64,000 bases of DNA from Euglena gracilis (Eukaryota > Euglenida > Euglenophyceae > Euglenales): positions 40,293,572 through 40,357,571 of the forward strand of contig CP154954.1 of NCBI GenBank assembly GCA_039621445.1, given 5' to 3'. This document shows, one piece after another, positions 61,014-64,000 of the stretch. The first letter of the stretch is position 1; every line of letters starts with the position of its first letter. The notes under the pieces were generated by a model. That model made no database searches. It saw only the letters and a list, made by a program, of their open reading frames with translations, and had not been told where the DNA came from. Both the position numbers and the translations under genes were made by a program.

Positions 61014-61304
61014 CAGGGATTTTTTTTAAGTTTTGGCCCCCGGGGGGGGGGGAGGGGGAGGGGCAGGGTGGGTGTGTCCGCTGGCCCCCCTCCCCCCCCG
61101 GGGGGGTCCCCCCCGGAGGGGGGTGGGATATACTTTTCGGCGCCGCAGGCGCCGAAAAAGTTCTATTTTTAGCATTTTTCGCGATTTTTCGGCCATTTTT
61201 TGTGGGTCCCCCGGGACCCCCTCCCCCCCGGGGGGGGCCACCCCCAAGGGGGTGGGTGGGTGGGGGGGACCCCCCTCCCCCCCCCGGTCTTAAAAAAACC
61301 CCTG
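61014..61304. mobile_element. hAT-like MITE family B, intact copy (291 bp)
   Basis: Starts CAGGGATTTTTTTTAAG and ends CTTAAAAAAACCCCTG. Flanking 8-mers CCCGGGTG (61006-61013) and CCTGGGTG (61305-61312) match at 7 of 8. The centre holds the hairpin GGCGCCGCAGGCGCC and GCGATTTTTCGGCCATTTT. It serves as the reference that shows the element at 40472 is split. Confidence 0.75.
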
Positions 61305-61353
61305 CCTGGGTGGGGAGTCCCGGCCTAGTTGAGTGGGAATCATGCATCGGGAT

Positions 61354-61713
61354 CAGGCTTTTGCTTAAGGACCCCTGGGGGGGGGGTACTGGCTAGCCAA
61401 TCGGCTGGACACTGGAAAAATTGGACCAGCTAAACCCCCCTCCCCCCTCCCCCTCCCCCGGACTGGAAAAATGAGGTTTTTAACAGGGTTTTGGCTGATT
61501 TTGTTCCAAAAATTCCCAAAAATAGCCAAACACGGGCATTTTTGGCCATTTTTGAGTGTCCCAAAAAATTTTTTGGCGCTTCGCGCCGGTCACTGGAAAA
61601 AAAAATTCCACTAGCTAGCCCTGCTAGAAAACCCACTAGCCAAATTTGGACTAGCTGCTGTCCCGCCCCCCCCCCCCCCCCGGGGGCACTGCAATCCCTC
61701 AAGCAAAAGCCTG
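61354..61713. mobile_element. hAT-like MITE family A, copy 4 (360 bp)
   Basis: Starts CAGGCTTTTGCTTAAGG and ends AAGCAAAAGCCTG. Flanks ATCGGGAT and ATGGGGAT match at 7 of 8. Orthologous to 34348-34707 in copy A, where the left end has decayed. Confidence 0.75.
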
Positions 61714-62649
61714 ATGGGGATTTGCGGATGCCCATCTCCCCTGCGTCACGGCGAGAACTTTTTTAAAGAATTTTGTTTTGTTTTTTTTCCCTCGGTGCAT
61801 TCAGGCCAGCCTGGCACTCGGCCACCCCCTCCAGTCCACCCTTGAGCCATGGTGCTGCTGCAGCTGCCATCGCCCACCGAGGACCCGTTCCCCATCTGCC
61901 AATTCAGTGCCCCCTGCTCCCCCCCCCCCCGCGGCAGCTCACCGTTTCTGGGTGTCCCTCAACCGTGGACGCTGGTACGCACCCCCAGGAGGGTGCACTG
62001 AACGCGTGCGATGGACACATGTGTGGGGGGCATATGATGGTGGAATGGAAGCATGCTTTACCCCCACCTCAACCCCAGGCCATACAACCCACAGACATGC
62101 AGATGTGCACGTTTCTGGAGAACGCTCGCACACACACGCACACGCACTCGATGAAGGTTCAACGTCTAACGCACGACACATGCAGTCCACCAGGGTTGGC
62201 GTTTTTCCCCAGTGGGGTACGTTGCCAAGGGGCACTGAAGGCAGGCAGGAGCGCAGGAGCAACAGCGCCTTCTGGTTGCTTCACACCTGGCATCCCCATC
62301 ATTATAGGTTGGATTGATTTGGCTGTGAGGGCCACGGTGGGTCAGGCGGTTAATTTGTCACCCAGGTGCAAGAGGGGGCACACTGATCCCTCAGTTTGTC
62401 CCATCCCGCCGATGCCCTCCGGGCAGGTGCCCCTGAATAAAGGCTTGGTGGAGTTTTCATGGAGAAGCTGTGTGGTTTATTCTGTTGTCAATTTTTTTGC
62501 AAAATTTCTGCAAACACGTCATTGGGGGGTGCATTCAATTCTGTCAAGTTTTGAGAAGTTTTTTTTTTGATTGTTTCCCATGTGGGCGGGGTTGCAGCCT
62601 GCCCATATGCCGCCCCACCACCAGACACATGATGCCCAGGCAAGGCATT

Positions 62650-63552
62650 TTACAACCCCAAGCCAGACAACGGGTGAAAGGTGGTTAGTGGTGGCCAATG
62701 GTCAACTGCTTCTGGCCGTGTTCTTGGCCTGTTTTCCTGCTCTTTCTGCCCTTCTTCCTTCGGCCACCTCCTTTGATGCGGTCTTGCGTCGTTCTGCAGC
62801 GCTTCAGCAGCTTTGAAGCAGTTTTGCCACCTTGGACCTGTCTTGAGGGCTTTGGTCTTGCACTTGCCGTGGTTCAGCTTTGGCTGCTTTGGACCTCTTT
62901 CCGCTTCGCAGTGGCCACCTTGGCCACATTGGGCCCTGCTCACCGTGCTTTGGCTGCAAAGGCAGCCAAAAGGTTTGCTTCGGCCAGCTCGAGTTTCTAC
63001 CAGTGCTCTATCTGCTCTCCTCACACCTTGTGCCTGTTTTCTTGGCCACCCTGTTTGTTTCTTGGGTCGTGCCAGAAACAAGGCCATTGCATGAGGTTTA
63101 GGTTCAGGCATTGGATGATAAGTGCCTTGCCATGCCATGCATTTGATTTGATACACTGACCAATGTTGATGTGTCTCCTGATGTTTGGTGGTGGGTGGCA
63201 TTGGGCCAGGGCAGACAATGCTGGTTGTATTGACGGTCGCCGCATATTTTATCTTTTTTTTTGCGGCAATTTGTTTCCACAACAAAAAAGTTGGTTCCAC
63301 CAGAACCCAGTCCAGTGGGAAAAGAGCTCTCAGTGGTGGCTGTGTGCTTAATCTGGGCGGGTCTTTTTTCAGATGGCTAACCAAATGTTTGGCCGTCCGT
63401 TTTGGTGGGGGCAGCATGAGGTCCGAAGCCGTTCGCAGAAAAAACAGGCACCAATGCTTTGCACTCTGGGATGGGCCACACCGGGGTCGCCAGAAGGCAG
63501 CCCCGCCGCAGCCGCTGGCAGAGTGGCGGAGGCGGGTGGGCTGGAGCGGCAT
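62650..63552 (-). CDS. Hypothetical ORF, 300 codons, duplicate of 35648-36550
   Basis: Same open frame from an ATG at 63552, differing from copy A at only a few residues. Unknown product. Same reservations about coding strand as for copy A. Confidence 0.25.
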   Translation of the reverse strand: MPLQPTRLRHSASGCGGAAFWRPRCGPSQSAKHWCLFFLRTASDLMLPPPKRTAKHLVSHLKKDPPRLSTQPPLRALFPLDWVLVEPTFLLWKQIAAKKKIKYAATVNTTSIVCPGPMPPTTKHQETHQHWSVYQIKCMAWQGTYHPMPEPKPHAMALFLARPKKQTGWPRKQAQGVRRADRALVETRAGRSKPFGCLCSQSTVSRAQCGQGGHCEAERGPKQPKLNHGKCKTKALKTGPRWQNCFKAAEALQNDARPHQRRWPKEEGQKEQENRPRTRPEAVDHWPPLTTFHPLSGLGL

Positions 63553-64000
63553 GCGCCCAGCCGCGACGGTGAAGATGAGGTGTGCGTGTGTGGGTGGGGG
63601 TTTGAACAATCAATTGGCATTCCTTCGTTCTCCATCCTTGCCATTTATTATTTTTGCTGAAATGGAGGGCCTTACTTTTGGGGGGGGGTTACAGGCTTGT
63701 GCTTAGTCAGGTGCCCACCCCATGGGGGGGTGCCAGGGGCAGGCACCCTCCAGCACTCATCTGACTACCCCCCGGGGGCCATTTTGGCCATTTGGTTTGG
63801 CAAAAATTGCTCTTTTTGCGCCTTTTTTCCGCCAGCAATTTTGCATTTTTGCTGGAAAAGTTTTTTGATTGCCAAAATTCCTCGTTTGACCCCCATTTCC
63901 CCAATACAGAAAATGTGATACCAAATTTGTCAATTTTTTGCTCGAAGATAAGCATTCTGTTGACCCCCCCCAAAAAAACGCAGAATTGACAAAATTTTCG

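Larger units (their letters stand above)
55442..64000. repeat. Segmental duplication, copy B (runs to window end)
   Basis: Same order of parts as copy A (28694-37000). From 61.35 kb to the end it tracks copy A at ~27,002 bp offset with very few differences. It has three 1.5-kb units where copy A has two. Homology continues to the last base of the window. Confidence 0.85.

Noticed and set aside
1-64000. Dinoflagellate spliced-leader relics, rRNA or tRNA genes
   Set aside because: Scanned for the spliced-leader tail, rRNA cores and tRNA A/B-box pairs. Only weak chance matches were seen (for example a B-box-like string in the 244-bp insertion).

Overview
The window is eukaryotic nuclear DNA made almost entirely of repeats and transposable elements. 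It has no operons, bacterial promoters, rRNA, tRNA or CRISPR. The host is probably a large-genome protist. A dinoflagellate is possible, because many candidate acceptors read pyrimidine-tract-AG followed by G, but no spliced-leader relic was found, so this is inference only. No complete host gene can be recognised with confidence.

Layout. (1) 1-18.4 kb holds three tandem copies of a macro-repeat (10,933 bp, 5,844 bp and a partial). Each has an array of ~195-200-bp G-run-rich satellite monomers (about 44, 17 and 4), a unique tail with a short acidic ORF, and a 1.07-kb module bounded by inverted repeats. The module contains head-to-head telomere-like tracts, a small TIR element and a 235-bp palindrome. 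Array 1 contains a 7-monomer higher-order repeat, three times in a row. (2) 18.4-26.1 kb has several TIR elements and a 3.9-kb minisatellite of ~29-bp units. (3) 26.1-37 kb and 54-64 kb are two copies of one segment, offset by ~27.0 kb at their right ends. They carry 1.5-kb tandem units, hAT-like MITEs and short exon-like fragments. (4) 40.46-50.83 kb, between those copies, is a four-level nest. A hAT-type MITE is split by a DIRS-like tyrosine-recombinase retrotransposon on the minus strand. The DIRS element's right inverted terminal repeat is split by a 244-bp insertion, and that insertion is split by a full-length 5.25-kb non-LTR retrotransposon. (5) 50.87-54.03 kb is a second, diverged and decayed DIRS-like element on the plus strand.

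The best proteins are those of the mobile elements. The non-LTR element encodes one open polyprotein of ~1,490 codons. In order it has a Pro/Ser-rich leader, a canonical 2A ribosome-skipping motif, two zinc fingers, a reverse transcriptase with YLDD, a zinc knuckle and a restriction-like endonuclease. It has a 12-bp target-site duplication and a poly(A) tail. The DIRS-like element has gag, RT/RNase H and a tyrosine recombinase with the full R-HxxR-W-Y set. It also has an internal complementary region matching both element termini, the diagnostic DIRS layout.

Several long frames begin at TTG or GTG rather than ATG. Where that matters the entry says so, and numbering is stated.
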